DNA of 64,000 nucleotides from Lentisphaeria bacterium (GTDB lineage: Bacteria > Verrucomicrobiota > Lentisphaeria > Victivallales > Victivallaceae): contig JAFVRD010000017.1 of NCBI GenBank assembly GCA_017504435.1, positions 1 to 64,000 of the forward strand, given 5' to 3'. A program made the position numbers and the translations under genes. The notes under the pieces are model-generated. The model saw nothing but the letters and a program-made list of their open reading frames with translations, did no database searches and was not told where the DNA came from. Below are positions 25,713 to 33,646 of the stretch, piece by piece. Each line of letters starts with the position of its first letter. Position 1 is the stretch's first letter.

Positions 25713-26636
25713 TTATTTTTCAGCCAGATATTTTTCTGCATCAATAGCGGCACGTGCACCGGTACCTGCTGCAGTGATTGCCTGCCGGTAAAGCGGGTCG
25801 GCACAATCTCCGGCGGCAAATACACCGGCTATATTGGTGTAAGTCGTATTGTCGCGGGTGATTATAAAGCCGCGTTCATCCACTTCGATGCCGGCTTTCT
25901 GGAAAACTTCGTTGCAGGGTATATGTCCGAGGGCGGCAAAAACAGCTTTGCAGGATATGATACTTTCTGTTCCGGCTATATTGTCGATGATCCTGATGCC
26001 TTCTACATTGGAATTTCCGATGATCTCGGTGATTTTTGCATTGAGATGGAAACGGATTTTTGCATTGGCTTTGGCACGGGCGACCATGATTCGAGACGCC
26101 CGGAACTGTTCCCGGCGGTGGATCAGATGGACTTCCGAGGCAAAACGGGTCAGAAACAATGCTTCTTCCATTGCCGAATCTCCTCCGCCGGCAACTGCCA
26201 CCGGAACATCTTTATAAAATGCTCCGTCGCAAGTTGCACATGCAGAAACTCCATTGCCGCGCAAGCGGTCTTCACCAGGGACTTCCAATGCGCGCGGAGT
26301 TGCTCCGGAGGTAATGATCAAAACCTGAGTTTCAACAGCAGTTCCGTCAGATAAAATCAGTTTATGAGGCCCGCCGGGAGTTAAAAACGCTTCTGAAATC
26401 GTCTCGTATTCAATACGGGCACCGAATTTCTCGGCTTGAGTTTGCATATTCATTACCAGATCAAAACCGGTGATCCCATCCGGAAATCCGGGAAAGTTTT
26501 CCACCTCACTGGTTTGAGTAAGCAATCCTCCCGGTGTGTTCCCTGCCAGCACCAGAGGGGATAATCCGGCACGGGCGGCGTAAATGGCAGCAGTACAACC
26601 TGCGGGACCGTTGCCGGCAATAACGATTTGTTCCAT
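25713..26636 (-). CDS. trxB: Thioredoxin reductase
   Basis: A 307-residue FAD/NADPH disulfide reductase. The FAD Rossmann motif GNGPAG (9-13 region) opens the protein, the redox CATC is at C133/C136, an NADPH motif AGGGDSAMEEA follows, and GVFAAGDCADP is near the C-terminus. I chose ATG 26636 because AAGGAG is seven bases upstream and the longer reading adds a non-homologous tail. It keeps the cell's thioredoxin pool reduced, fitting the other oxygen-defence genes nearby. Confidence 0.95.
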   Translation of the reverse strand: MEQIVIAGNGPAGCTAAIYAARAGLSPLVLAGNTPGGLLTQTSEVENFPGFPDGITGFDLVMNMQTQAEKFGARIEYETISEAFLTPGGPHKLILSDGTAVETQVLIITSGATPRALEVPGEDRLRGNGVSACATCDGAFYKDVPVAVAGGGDSAMEEALFLTRFASEVHLIHRREQFRASRIMVARAKANAKIRFHLNAKITEIIGNSNVEGIRIIDNIAGTESIISCKAVFAALGHIPCNEVFQKAGIEVDERGFIITRDNTTYTNIAGVFAAGDCADPLYRQAITAAGTGARAAIDAEKYLAEK

Positions 26637-26742
26637 GGTGTATCTCCTTACATCTTTTTTGTTAAGGTACACTGATTGCCGGCATTTTTCTACTGAAAAT
26701 ATGAAGTTTTTTTATTTTTTTTTTACTTTGGGATTTTTTTGG

Positions 26743-26771
26743 TTGACATTATTGTTGAAAAGGGTTATATT
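26743..26771 (+). promoter_or_regulatory. Promoter of the ROK-nagB operon
   Basis: Consensus TTGACA (26743-26748), 17-base spacer, TATATT (26766-26771). Confidence 0.8.
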
Positions 26772-26784
26772 GACACATTGTCAA
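26770..26784 (+). promoter_or_regulatory. Candidate operator at the ROK-nagB promoter
   Basis: Perfect inverted repeat TTGACA-CAT-TGTCAA overlapping the -10 box and the expected start site. The ROK protein encoded just downstream is the natural candidate to bind it (autorepression); that is inference. Confidence 0.5.
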
Positions 26785-26806
26785 TTTGATTTACAAACTG
26801 GTGAAA

Positions 26807-27904
26807 ATGCGTTTTACTCATGTTTCCGGCAAACGCCGTGTCTTTGCCAAATTGCGGGCAGTCAAGCAGATTTCCCGGGCTGAACTGGCCCGGGAGTGTG
26901 CGCTGACCCGACCTGCGGTATCTGCAATCGTTGATGAATTGATCGCGGATGGACTGGTGCGCGAATTGGGACCGGGGCGGTCAACCGGCGGGAAACCGCC
27001 GATCATGCTGGAATTTATTCCGGCTGCGCGTTATGCAATCGGAATAAATCTTGGCGGGGATGGATGTATAGAAGGCGTTTTGTGTGACCTTTCATGCAGG
27101 GTGCTTTTTGCCGAATCAATCGCTTATGAGAATGACTTTGAAAATATTTTGCAAGTCACCGGTAAAGTTATCAAGTTGTTGAAGCATCAGGTTCCGGAAA
27201 ATAATATCGCCGGAGTAGGTGTGGCTGTTTCAGGTATTGTAGATGAAAACGGTGCGGTTATGTATTCCACGTTGGATGTGGTCGGTAAACCGCTTCTGAG
27301 CAGATTGCATGAACTTGCCGGAATTCCGGTGCGTTTGGAACGCCGTCCCAATGCTGCCGCGTTGGCAGAAGCACTTTTCGGAGCCGGAAGCGGCTCTGAA
27401 CGTCTGGTGTATTTGACCAGCGGGGTAGGGGTTGGAGCCGGTTTTGTGGTTGCCGGTGAAATATTCAGCGGTTCACATGGATGTGCCGGAGAGGTGGGAG
27501 GATTGCATTTGCCGGACGGCAGAATTCTGGAAGAGGCTGCCCGTCCCCGGGAAGTCATGCGAGAATATATTGAAAAGTGTCGTGAAGAGGTGGATTTTGA
27601 CACCTTTTTGCAACGTTATATCGCCGGAGAAAAAAAAGCTGTGGAACTGGTCAATGCCAATGCTGAATTGCTGGCGTATGCAGCGAGTACTGCGGCGAAT
27701 CTTTTTGATCCTGATGCAGTCGTATTGGGGGGGGATGTTCTGGAATTTGGAGACAGTTATTTTGAGGCGTTCAAGAAGGCGTTTGCCGTCGGATCTGTCG
27801 CTTCAATACTGAATAAAGAACCCAAAATACTGCGTTCTACTTTCGGGCGGCGGGGAGTCGCCGTAGGTGGCGCACAGATAATTTTGGATTCATTGGTTGT
27901 TTGA
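26807..27904 (+). CDS. ROK-family transcriptional regulator (NagC/Mlc-like)
   Basis: A 365-residue protein. The N-terminal winged helix-turn-helix (about 17-60: SRAELARECALTRPAVSAIV) is followed by a ROK sugar-kinase-like domain with GINLGGD, GVAVSGIVDENG, the GSGVGVGAGFV stretch and FDPDAVVLGGD. The zinc motif of ROK proteins is degenerate (GCAGEVGGLHL is kept, the CxCGxxGC cluster is not evident). ATG 26807 is favoured over a TTG at 26786 because of the GGTGA spacing. It probably controls the downstream nagB in response to an amino-sugar phosphate. Confidence 0.85.
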   Translation: MRFTHVSGKRRVFAKLRAVKQISRAELARECALTRPAVSAIVDELIADGLVRELGPGRSTGGKPPIMLEFIPAARYAIGINLGGDGCIEGVLCDLSCRVLFAESIAYENDFENILQVTGKVIKLLKHQVPENNIAGVGVAVSGIVDENGAVMYSTLDVVGKPLLSRLHELAGIPVRLERRPNAAALAEALFGAGSGSERLVYLTSGVGVGAGFVVAGEIFSGSHGCAGEVGGLHLPDGRILEEAARPREVMREYIEKCREEVDFDTFLQRYIAGEKKAVELVNANAELLAYAASTAANLFDPDAVVLGGDVLEFGDSYFEAFKKAFAVGSVASILNKEPKILRSTFGRRGVAVGGAQIILDSLVV

Positions 27905-27934
27905 GTCCGTAATTTTCAGAAAGGAGAATGAAAA

Positions 27935-28684
27935 ATGGACGTAAGAATTTTGGAAGACAAGTTTGCTCTCGGCAAAGCCGCGGCAGCTCTCGGTGCGGCT
28001 AAAATCCGCGCTGCAATCGAGAAAAAAGGCTATGCAAACGTGATTTTGGCAACCGGTGCCAGTCAGTTTGAAATGCTGGCAGCCCTGTTGGAAGAAAAAA
28101 ACATTGACTGGAGCGTGGTCAAATTTTTCCATTTGGATGAATATGTCGGTCTGCCGATCACTCATCCCGCCAGTTTCCGTCTTTACCTTTGGCAGCGTTT
28201 TATCTGCAAACTGCCGGTGCCGCCGGCTGCATTTTTCCCGGTGAATGGTTCTGCTGATGATATTCAGGCAGTGCTTGCTGAACTTGAGAAAAATATCACC
28301 GCCAATCCGATTGATGTTGCTTTTGTCGGTATCGGTGAAAACGGTCACTTGGCATTCAACGATCCCCCGGCTGATTTTGATACGGAACGTTCTTATTTGG
28401 TCATCGACTTGGAAGAACGCTGCCGTAAACAGCAGCTCGGAGAAGGTTGGTTCCCGACTTTTGATGATGTTCCGAAACAGGCGATCAGCATGAGTGTTAA
28501 ACAGTGCATGAAAGCTGCCTGCATCATCAACAGTGTTCCGGATCTGCGTAAAGCTGAAGCGGTCAAAAATGCTTTGGAAGGTCCGATCACCAATATGTGC
28601 GCGGCAAGTATTTTGCAGCAGCATCCTGATTGCACAACGTTCCTTGATAAAGATTCTGCTTCTTTGCTCACCAAAAAATATTGA
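27935..28684 (+). CDS. nagB: Glucosamine-6-phosphate deaminase
   Basis: A 249-residue enzyme converting glucosamine-6-phosphate to fructose-6-phosphate and ammonia. Catalytic motifs are intact: HLDEY with D68 and the GIGENGH loop (132-138, H138) followed by AFNDPP. AAAGGAG precedes the ATG. It sits 30 bases after the ROK regulator and ends at a terminator, so this is a two-gene amino-sugar catabolic operon; nagA is not in the window. Confidence 0.93.
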   Translation: MDVRILEDKFALGKAAAALGAAKIRAAIEKKGYANVILATGASQFEMLAALLEEKNIDWSVVKFFHLDEYVGLPITHPASFRLYLWQRFICKLPVPPAAFFPVNGSADDIQAVLAELEKNITANPIDVAFVGIGENGHLAFNDPPADFDTERSYLVIDLEERCRKQQLGEGWFPTFDDVPKQAISMSVKQCMKAACIINSVPDLRKAEAVKNALEGPITNMCAASILQQHPDCTTFLDKDSASLLTKKY

Positions 28685-28716
28685 GCATGAGAGAATCCCT
28701 GTCGAAGGGATATTCA

Positions 28717-28750
28717 AAAAACCGGATGGAGTGATCTGTCCGGTTTTTTT
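28717..28750 (+). terminator. Terminator of ROK-nagB
   Basis: ACCGGA...TCCGGT stem with flanking A5/T7. Confidence 0.8.
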
Positions 28751-28752
28751 GC

Positions 28753-28781
28753 TTGAAAAGCATTCCGGATGAGATTATATT
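28753..28781 (+). promoter_or_regulatory. Promoter of the phosphatase gene at 28814
   Basis: TTGAAA (28753-28758), 17-base spacer, TATATT (28776-28781) followed by AA. Confidence 0.7.
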
Positions 28782-28813
28782 AAGCCGGAAAAAGGATAAC
28801 ATGGAGAGGTATC

Positions 28814-29464
28814 GTGAATACATTGTTTACTTTTGTCAGACACGGAGAAACCGATGCCAACCGGAACGGTATTTTGCAGGGACAGAAAGAGTATCCGCTT
28901 AATAGTGCCGGAATAGCTCAGGCAGAGGCTGTTGCAGAGTATCTGCAGGACAGGGAGTTTGATGTCATATATTCCAGTGATCTTTCACGGGCGGCGGTGA
29001 CCGCACAAAAAATCATGGATACCGGACATACAAATGTGCCATTGATTTTAACAGCTCAGCTGCGTGAACTGGATTGCGGTGATTTATCAGGGTGGAATTA
29101 TACTGATTTGCGCGAGAAGTATCCGGAGAAAATGGATTTTTTTTACCGTGAAAGCGGCAGCGGCGCATTCCCAGGTGGAGAATCAAAGATTGGATTTCAG
29201 GTCAGAATAGATGAGTTTTTGCAGGATGTGTTGAATAAACACCGGGGGAAAAAGATTCTGCTGATTTCTCATGGCGGAGTATTGATGCGGATATTCCGGA
29301 GTGTAGCAGGAATCGGCGGTGCGCATACTCTGTTGCCGTTAGCCGGCAATGCCTCCGTAAATGAATTTCAATACAGTGAAAAATTTCAGTCCTGGCAGCT
29401 GACCCAGTGGAACTTTCGGGAACATCTCAAAAATATTCCCCAGCATCAAACACTGGTTTTGTAA
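28814..29464 (+). CDS. Histidine phosphatase family protein
   Basis: A 216-residue phosphoglycerate-mutase-like phosphatase. The catalytic RHGET is at residues 9-13 (H10), the second histidine in LISHGG near residue 155, and the family ELDCGDLSGW block is present. It starts with GTG at 28814, supported by GGAGAGG. The substrate is open: cobalamin (CobC), sugar-phosphate and 2-phosphoglycolate enzymes share this fold. It is monocistronic from a TATATTAA promoter. Confidence 0.85.
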   Translation: MNTLFTFVRHGETDANRNGILQGQKEYPLNSAGIAQAEAVAEYLQDREFDVIYSSDLSRAAVTAQKIMDTGHTNVPLILTAQLRELDCGDLSGWNYTDLREKYPEKMDFFYRESGSGAFPGGESKIGFQVRIDEFLQDVLNKHRGKKILLISHGGVLMRIFRSVAGIGGAHTLLPLAGNASVNEFQYSEKFQSWQLTQWNFREHLKNIPQHQTLVL

Positions 29465-29539
29465 TTCAAATATCATCTTTTCTGCCGGTCAACCGGATAA
29501 CACTGCTTTCACAATGATTTGCTGCGTATGAAAAAACGG

Positions 29540-29860
29540 TTAAAATGGCAATTCGCTGTTGTCGTTTGCCGGTGCCGCTTCATGACCGCTCGGCGGTGCA
29601 TTGCGGGTATTCCCGGGATTGAAGTCATTCCATTTGCCAGCGTATCCGTCATCTTTGGAGAGAATTTCAATTTTGCGTTCTAACGCGGCAAGTTTGTTGC
29701 GGCAGCAGGTACTGAGCTGTCTGCCTCTTTCAAATCCGGACATCAACTCTTCCAGAGTCAAGCCGCCGTTTTCCATTTTTGCAACCAGAGTTTCCAATTC
29801 GCTCAACGCCTGTTCAAAAGGCATGGATTTTATTTCTTCGGGGATAATTATTTCAGACAT
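29540..29860 (-). CDS. xseB: Exodeoxyribonuclease VII small subunit
   Basis: A 106-residue protein. The conserved XseB helical hairpin is clear: PFEQALSELETLVAKMENGGLTLEELMSGFERGRQLSTCCRNKLAALERKI, followed by a longer than usual polar C-terminal tail (about 75-106). The large subunit XseA is not adjacent, so xseB is alone here. AGGGA precedes the ATG. Confidence 0.9.
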   Translation of the reverse strand: MSEIIIPEEIKSMPFEQALSELETLVAKMENGGLTLEELMSGFERGRQLSTCCRNKLAALERKIEILSKDDGYAGKWNDFNPGNTRNAPPSGHEAAPANDNSELPF

Positions 29861-30080
29861 GATGTTTCCCTGTTTTTTTATTTACAAAGCATATAACAAC
29901 TGATAAACAGTACGGTTCCGGACTTCATGACCGTTTTTTATTCGTCAGGCAACAATATAACTCTGAATTTTTAATATTTCAAGCAGGATATCCCCTTGAA
30001 TGTTGGTAAAAATCGTGTATATTTGAACAGTGACGCGAGGGGGACGTCAAAAAAATCAACCTCTGAAAAGGATTACTGAA

Positions 30081-30470
30081 ATGAAGAACATGGACATTTA
30101 TCGTTGCAAACATTGCAAATTGCAAGTTGAAGTAACTGCCGGTGCTGATATTACTGCTCCCGTGTGTTGTGGAGAGCCTATGGAATTGCAGGTTGCCAAT
30201 ACACAGGAAGCTGCGGCGGAAAAGCATATTCCGGTGCTGACAACATTGGATGATGGAATTCTGATCAAAGTCGGTTCGGTTGAACATCCGATGACCGAAG
30301 CACATTATATCGAATGGATCGAAGTTCTCAACGGCAGTTATGTAAACCGTTGCCACCTCAAGCCGGGAGATTTGCCTCAGGCATCATTCTACGTTCACAA
30401 GTCTCCGAAATTGATAGTGCGTGCCAGCTGCAATATTCATGGAATCTGGCAGATGCCGCAGATTGATTGA
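30081..30470 (+). CDS. Desulfoferrodoxin (superoxide reductase)
   Basis: A 129-residue two-iron enzyme reducing superoxide to peroxide without making oxygen. The N-terminal desulforedoxin centre has C9, C12, C29 and C30; the C-terminal catalytic iron has H49 (EKHIP), H69 and H75 (EHPMTEAH), C117 and H120 (SCNIHG). The ATG is at 30081 with AAAGGA. It heads a cluster with the flavodiiron protein and rubredoxin, a classic oxygen-defence set of strict anaerobes. Confidence 0.93.
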   Translation: MKNMDIYRCKHCKLQVEVTAGADITAPVCCGEPMELQVANTQEAAAEKHIPVLTTLDDGILIKVGSVEHPMTEAHYIEWIEVLNGSYVNRCHLKPGDLPQASFYVHKSPKLIVRASCNIHGIWQMPQID

Positions 30471-30499
30471 CCGTTTGAACGGGATGTGGGGTTTGGGAA

Positions 30500-31696
30500 A
30501 TGAAAAGTTTTTACAATGCAGAACGTGTTTCTGAAAATGTATGGTGGGTAGGTGCAGTTGATTGGCATGTCCGCAATTTTCATGGTTATTTGACCGGACG
30601 CGGAACAACTTATAATGCATTTTTGGTCATTGATGACAAAATTACGCTTATAGATACCGTTAAATCCGGTTTTGAAGCGGAGATGCTGGAACGTATTTCC
30701 ACGGTCGTTGATCCTCAGAAAATCGATTATATCGTTTCCAATCATGCCGAACCGGATCACTCCGGGGCTTTGAATGAGGTCATCGCGGCGGTGAAACCGG
30801 AAAAAGTCTTTGCTTCTGCGATGGGGGCAAAAACGTTGAAGGCGTATTACGGCGTGGATGTCGAGGTCGTTTTTGGTTCACTTGCTTTGGGGCAGGGGAG
30901 TTTGACATTTGTTGATACCAAAATGCTCCATTGGCCGGACAGCATGATGAGTTTCTATGACCGGGACGCGGTGCTTTTTGCACAGGATGCTTTCGGGATG
31001 CACCTTGCCGGCAGCAAGTTGTGGGCAGATGAGTACGATCAATCCATTTTGGATTACGAAATGGGCAAGTATTATGCCAATATCATCAATAATTACAGTG
31101 TCAAAGTTCTGGCATTGCTGGATACGTTGCCGTCGCTGAATCTGGATTTAAAAGTTATCGCGCCCGATCATGGACCGCTGTACCGCAAAGATTTTGGACG
31201 TTTGTTGCAGATGTACCGTGATTTGGCAGAGCAGAAACCGCAGCTGCGGGCAACGGTGGTATATGCGACGATGTGGCATGCTACGGAAATGCTGGCGCGG
31301 GCGTTGACAGATGGGATCCGCAGTGCCGGAGTCGAGGTTAATCTGATCGATCTTGCCGTCAGTGAACGCAGTGAAGTTATGACTTCGGTCGCGGTAAGCG
31401 GTATTGTCGCATTCGGTGCACCTACGATGAATAATCAGGTTTTTCCGGCAATGGCAGATGTGCTGACCTACGTAAAAGGTCTGAAAGTACAGAATAAACT
31501 TGGTTTTGCATTCGGTTCCTGTGGTTGGAGCGGAGAAGGCGCAAAATATATTGCCGCTGAGTTGGAGGCAATGAAAATCGAGCAGCCGTTTGCATTGATC
31601 CAATCCAAATACCGTCCGAACCGGGATGAGTTGCAAAAGGCATTTGATACCGGTGTCGCACTGGCAGAAATGCTTAAAGAAAAAGCAGTTTGTTAA
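30500..31696 (+). CDS. Flavodiiron protein (A-type flavoprotein, oxygen reductase)
   Basis: A 398-residue protein. The metallo-beta-lactamase-like N-terminal domain carries the diiron site HAEPDH (H82, E84, D86, H87) and later H/D ligands in APDHGP; the C-terminal flavodoxin domain begins near residue 255 (VVYATMWHATE) and contains AFGAPTMNNQVFP and GSCGWSGEGA. It reduces O2 to water (or NO) with electrons from rubredoxin, whose gene follows 29 bases later. Confidence 0.93.
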   Translation: MKSFYNAERVSENVWWVGAVDWHVRNFHGYLTGRGTTYNAFLVIDDKITLIDTVKSGFEAEMLERISTVVDPQKIDYIVSNHAEPDHSGALNEVIAAVKPEKVFASAMGAKTLKAYYGVDVEVVFGSLALGQGSLTFVDTKMLHWPDSMMSFYDRDAVLFAQDAFGMHLAGSKLWADEYDQSILDYEMGKYYANIINNYSVKVLALLDTLPSLNLDLKVIAPDHGPLYRKDFGRLLQMYRDLAEQKPQLRATVVYATMWHATEMLARALTDGIRSAGVEVNLIDLAVSERSEVMTSVAVSGIVAFGAPTMNNQVFPAMADVLTYVKGLKVQNKLGFAFGSCGWSGEGAKYIAAELEAMKIEQPFALIQSKYRPNRDELQKAFDTGVALAEMLKEKAVC

Positions 31697-31725
31697 TAAA
31701 CCACTAAAACGAAAGGATATCAGCT

Positions 31726-31866
31726 ATGAAAAAGTATGTGTGCGATGTTTGCGGTTATGTTTATGATCCCGCAGAAAACAACAATGTTGCATTTGAAGAT
31801 CTTCCGGATGACTGGACTTGCCCGGTCTGCGGAGTCGGTAAAGATTCTTTCAGCGTACAGGAATAA
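31726..31866 (+). CDS. Rubredoxin
   Basis: A 46-residue protein that is easily missed because of its size. The FeS4 site is CDVCGY (C6, C9) and CPVCGVGK (C32, C35), with the typical YDPAEN...FEDLPDDW between. GAAAGGA precedes the ATG. It is the electron donor for the flavodiiron protein and superoxide reductase encoded just upstream. Confidence 0.95.
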   Translation: MKKYVCDVCGYVYDPAENNNVAFEDLPDDWTCPVCGVGKDSFSVQE

Positions 31867-31908
31867 TTTTCTATCCTGAAAATTTGTTTGCGGCCCGTCG
31901 GTGTTTGC

Positions 31909-31937
31909 TTGAAAATACCGGCGGGCCGATGTATATT
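31909..31937 (+). promoter_or_regulatory. Promoter of hydG
   Basis: TTGAAA (31909-31914), 17-base spacer, TATATT (31932-31937) followed by AA. The -35 box lies in the loop of a long GC-rich inverted repeat (CGGCCCG at 31891-31897 with CGGGCCG at 31922-31928), probably the rubredoxin operon's 3' hairpin. Confidence 0.65.
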
Positions 31938-31943
31938 AAAGGT

Positions 31944-32006
31944 GCTTCCGAGGCGGAAGGTGATATTGCTCCTGACGCCGGGGATGATGGGTGCGCCCCG
32001 TTTTTA
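31944..32006 (+). promoter_or_regulatory. Structured hydG leader with internal terminator-like hairpin
   Basis: The 125-base leader contains CTTCCG-AGG-CGGAAG (31945-31959) and then CGGGG...CCCCG followed by TTTTT (31979-32005). The latter looks like an intrinsic terminator 65 bases before the hydG start, with no second promoter after it. Conditional attenuation of hydG is therefore likely. I recognise no named riboswitch class. Confidence 0.45.
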
Positions 32007-32070
32007 TCCGGAGACTGTCCATCTGGAAGTTGAAAAAATAAACTGGGTAAAAATGTAAAGGAGATACATT

Positions 32071-33486
32071 ATGTACAATATTATGTCACCCAAAGCAGAA
32101 GAATTCATCCATGACGGCGAAATACGCGAATCTCTGCAGTATGCCGCCGATAACAGCAGCAACCGTGATGTTATAAATGCAATTTTGACCAAGGCCCGGG
32201 AGATGAAGGGGTTGACCCACCGGGAGGCTTTGCTGCTGCTGGATTGCAACTTAAGCGATATCAATGAGCAGATATTTGCTCTTGCCAGAGAGATTAAGCA
32301 CCGCTTTTATGGCAATCGGATCGTTATGTTTGCTCCGCTGTATTTGTCCAACTATTGTGTCAACGGCTGTATTTATTGTCCTTATCACCGGCAGAATAAA
32401 ACCATTCCCCGTAAAAAACTCACCCAACAGGAAATCATTAATGAGGTGATCGCTCTGCAGGATATGGGACACAAAAGGTTGGCTTTGGAAACCGGCGAAG
32501 ATCCGGTCAACAATCCGATCGAATATGTTTTGGAGAGTATCAAAACAATTTATTCCATCAAACACAAAAATGGCGCGATCCGCCGGGTCAATGTCAATAT
32601 TGCCGCGACTACAGTGGAAAACTACCGGAAGTTGAAAGATGCCGGGATCGGGACTTATATACTCTTTCAGGAAACTTACCATAAAGAAAATTACGAATAT
32701 TTGCATCCTGCCGGTCCGAAACATGATTACGCATGGCATACAGAAGCAATGGATCGTGCAATGGACGGCGGAATTGATGATGTTGGCTGCGGAGTTTTAT
32801 TCGGATTGGAAAATTACCGTTACGATTTTACCGGTCTGCTGATGCATGCTGAACATCTGGAGGCATACAAAGGTGTCGGACCTCATACGATCAGTGTACC
32901 GCGTATCCGTCCGGCAGATGACATTGATGCCAAAGAATTCAGCAATGCCATCAGTGATGATATTTTTGAAAAGATCGTGGCGGTATTGCGCATTGCGGTT
33001 CCGTATACCGGGATCATTATTTCCACCCGTGAGTCCAAAGCTGCACGGGAACGGGTTTTGAAAGTAGGTGTTACCCAAATCAGCGGTGGTTCTCGTACCA
33101 GTGTCGGCGGCTATACCACTGAAGACCGTCATGATGAAACTGCCCAATTTGATGTCAGTGATTTGCGGACGTTGGACGAAGTTATCCGCTGGCTGTTGGA
33201 AATGGGACACATCCCCAGTTTCTGTACTGCATGTTACCGCGAAGGCCGTACCGGAGACCGTTTTATGTCTCTGGTAAAAAGCGGTCAGATCGCCAACTGC
33301 TGTCAGCCCAATGCCCTGATGACACTCAAAGAATATCTGGAAGATTATGCCGCGCCGGAAACCAAGGCTGTCGGTGAAAAAGTGATTGCTGACGAATTGT
33401 TGAATATTCCCAACGAAAAAGTGCGCTTTATTGCCAAAGATTATTTGGATAATATTCACAACGGCAAACGGGATTTCCGCTTCTGA
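32071..33486 (+). CDS. hydG: [FeFe]-hydrogenase maturation radical SAM enzyme HydG
   Basis: A 471-residue tyrosine lyase making the CO and cyanide ligands of the H-cluster. The radical SAM cluster is C96-x3-C100-x2-C103 (CVNGCIYCPY), and the C-terminal second cluster is recognised in FCTACYREGRTGDRFM...ANCCQPNAL. The closest alternative, ThiH, lacks this C-terminal pair. AAAGGAG precedes the ATG. HydE, HydF and the hydrogenase itself are not in the window, so the maturation genes are scattered. Confidence 0.93.
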   Translation: MYNIMSPKAEEFIHDGEIRESLQYAADNSSNRDVINAILTKAREMKGLTHREALLLLDCNLSDINEQIFALAREIKHRFYGNRIVMFAPLYLSNYCVNGCIYCPYHRQNKTIPRKKLTQQEIINEVIALQDMGHKRLALETGEDPVNNPIEYVLESIKTIYSIKHKNGAIRRVNVNIAATTVENYRKLKDAGIGTYILFQETYHKENYEYLHPAGPKHDYAWHTEAMDRAMDGGIDDVGCGVLFGLENYRYDFTGLLMHAEHLEAYKGVGPHTISVPRIRPADDIDAKEFSNAISDDIFEKIVAVLRIAVPYTGIIISTRESKAARERVLKVGVTQISGGSRTSVGGYTTEDRHDETAQFDVSDLRTLDEVIRWLLEMGHIPSFCTACYREGRTGDRFMSLVKSGQIANCCQPNALMTLKEYLEDYAAPETKAVGEKVIADELLNIPNEKVRFIAKDYLDNIHNGKRDFRF

Positions 33487-33503
33487 GTATAGCCGCAAAC
33501 AAG

Positions 33504-33533
33504 CGTTCCGGATTTTTTCCGGAACGTTTTTTT
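33504..33533 (+). terminator. Terminator of hydG
   Basis: CGTTCCGGA / TCCGGAACG hairpin followed by seven T. Confidence 0.9.
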
Positions 33534-33646
33534 GTTATTGTCCCATTTGTTATAAAAAATATTTTTCGTTCGTCTTCGCGGCACTACTATTTGCTGTAAT
33601 AATTTTTATCAAAGCTTCTCTATGCGGGGTATAGAGCAATGCCGTT

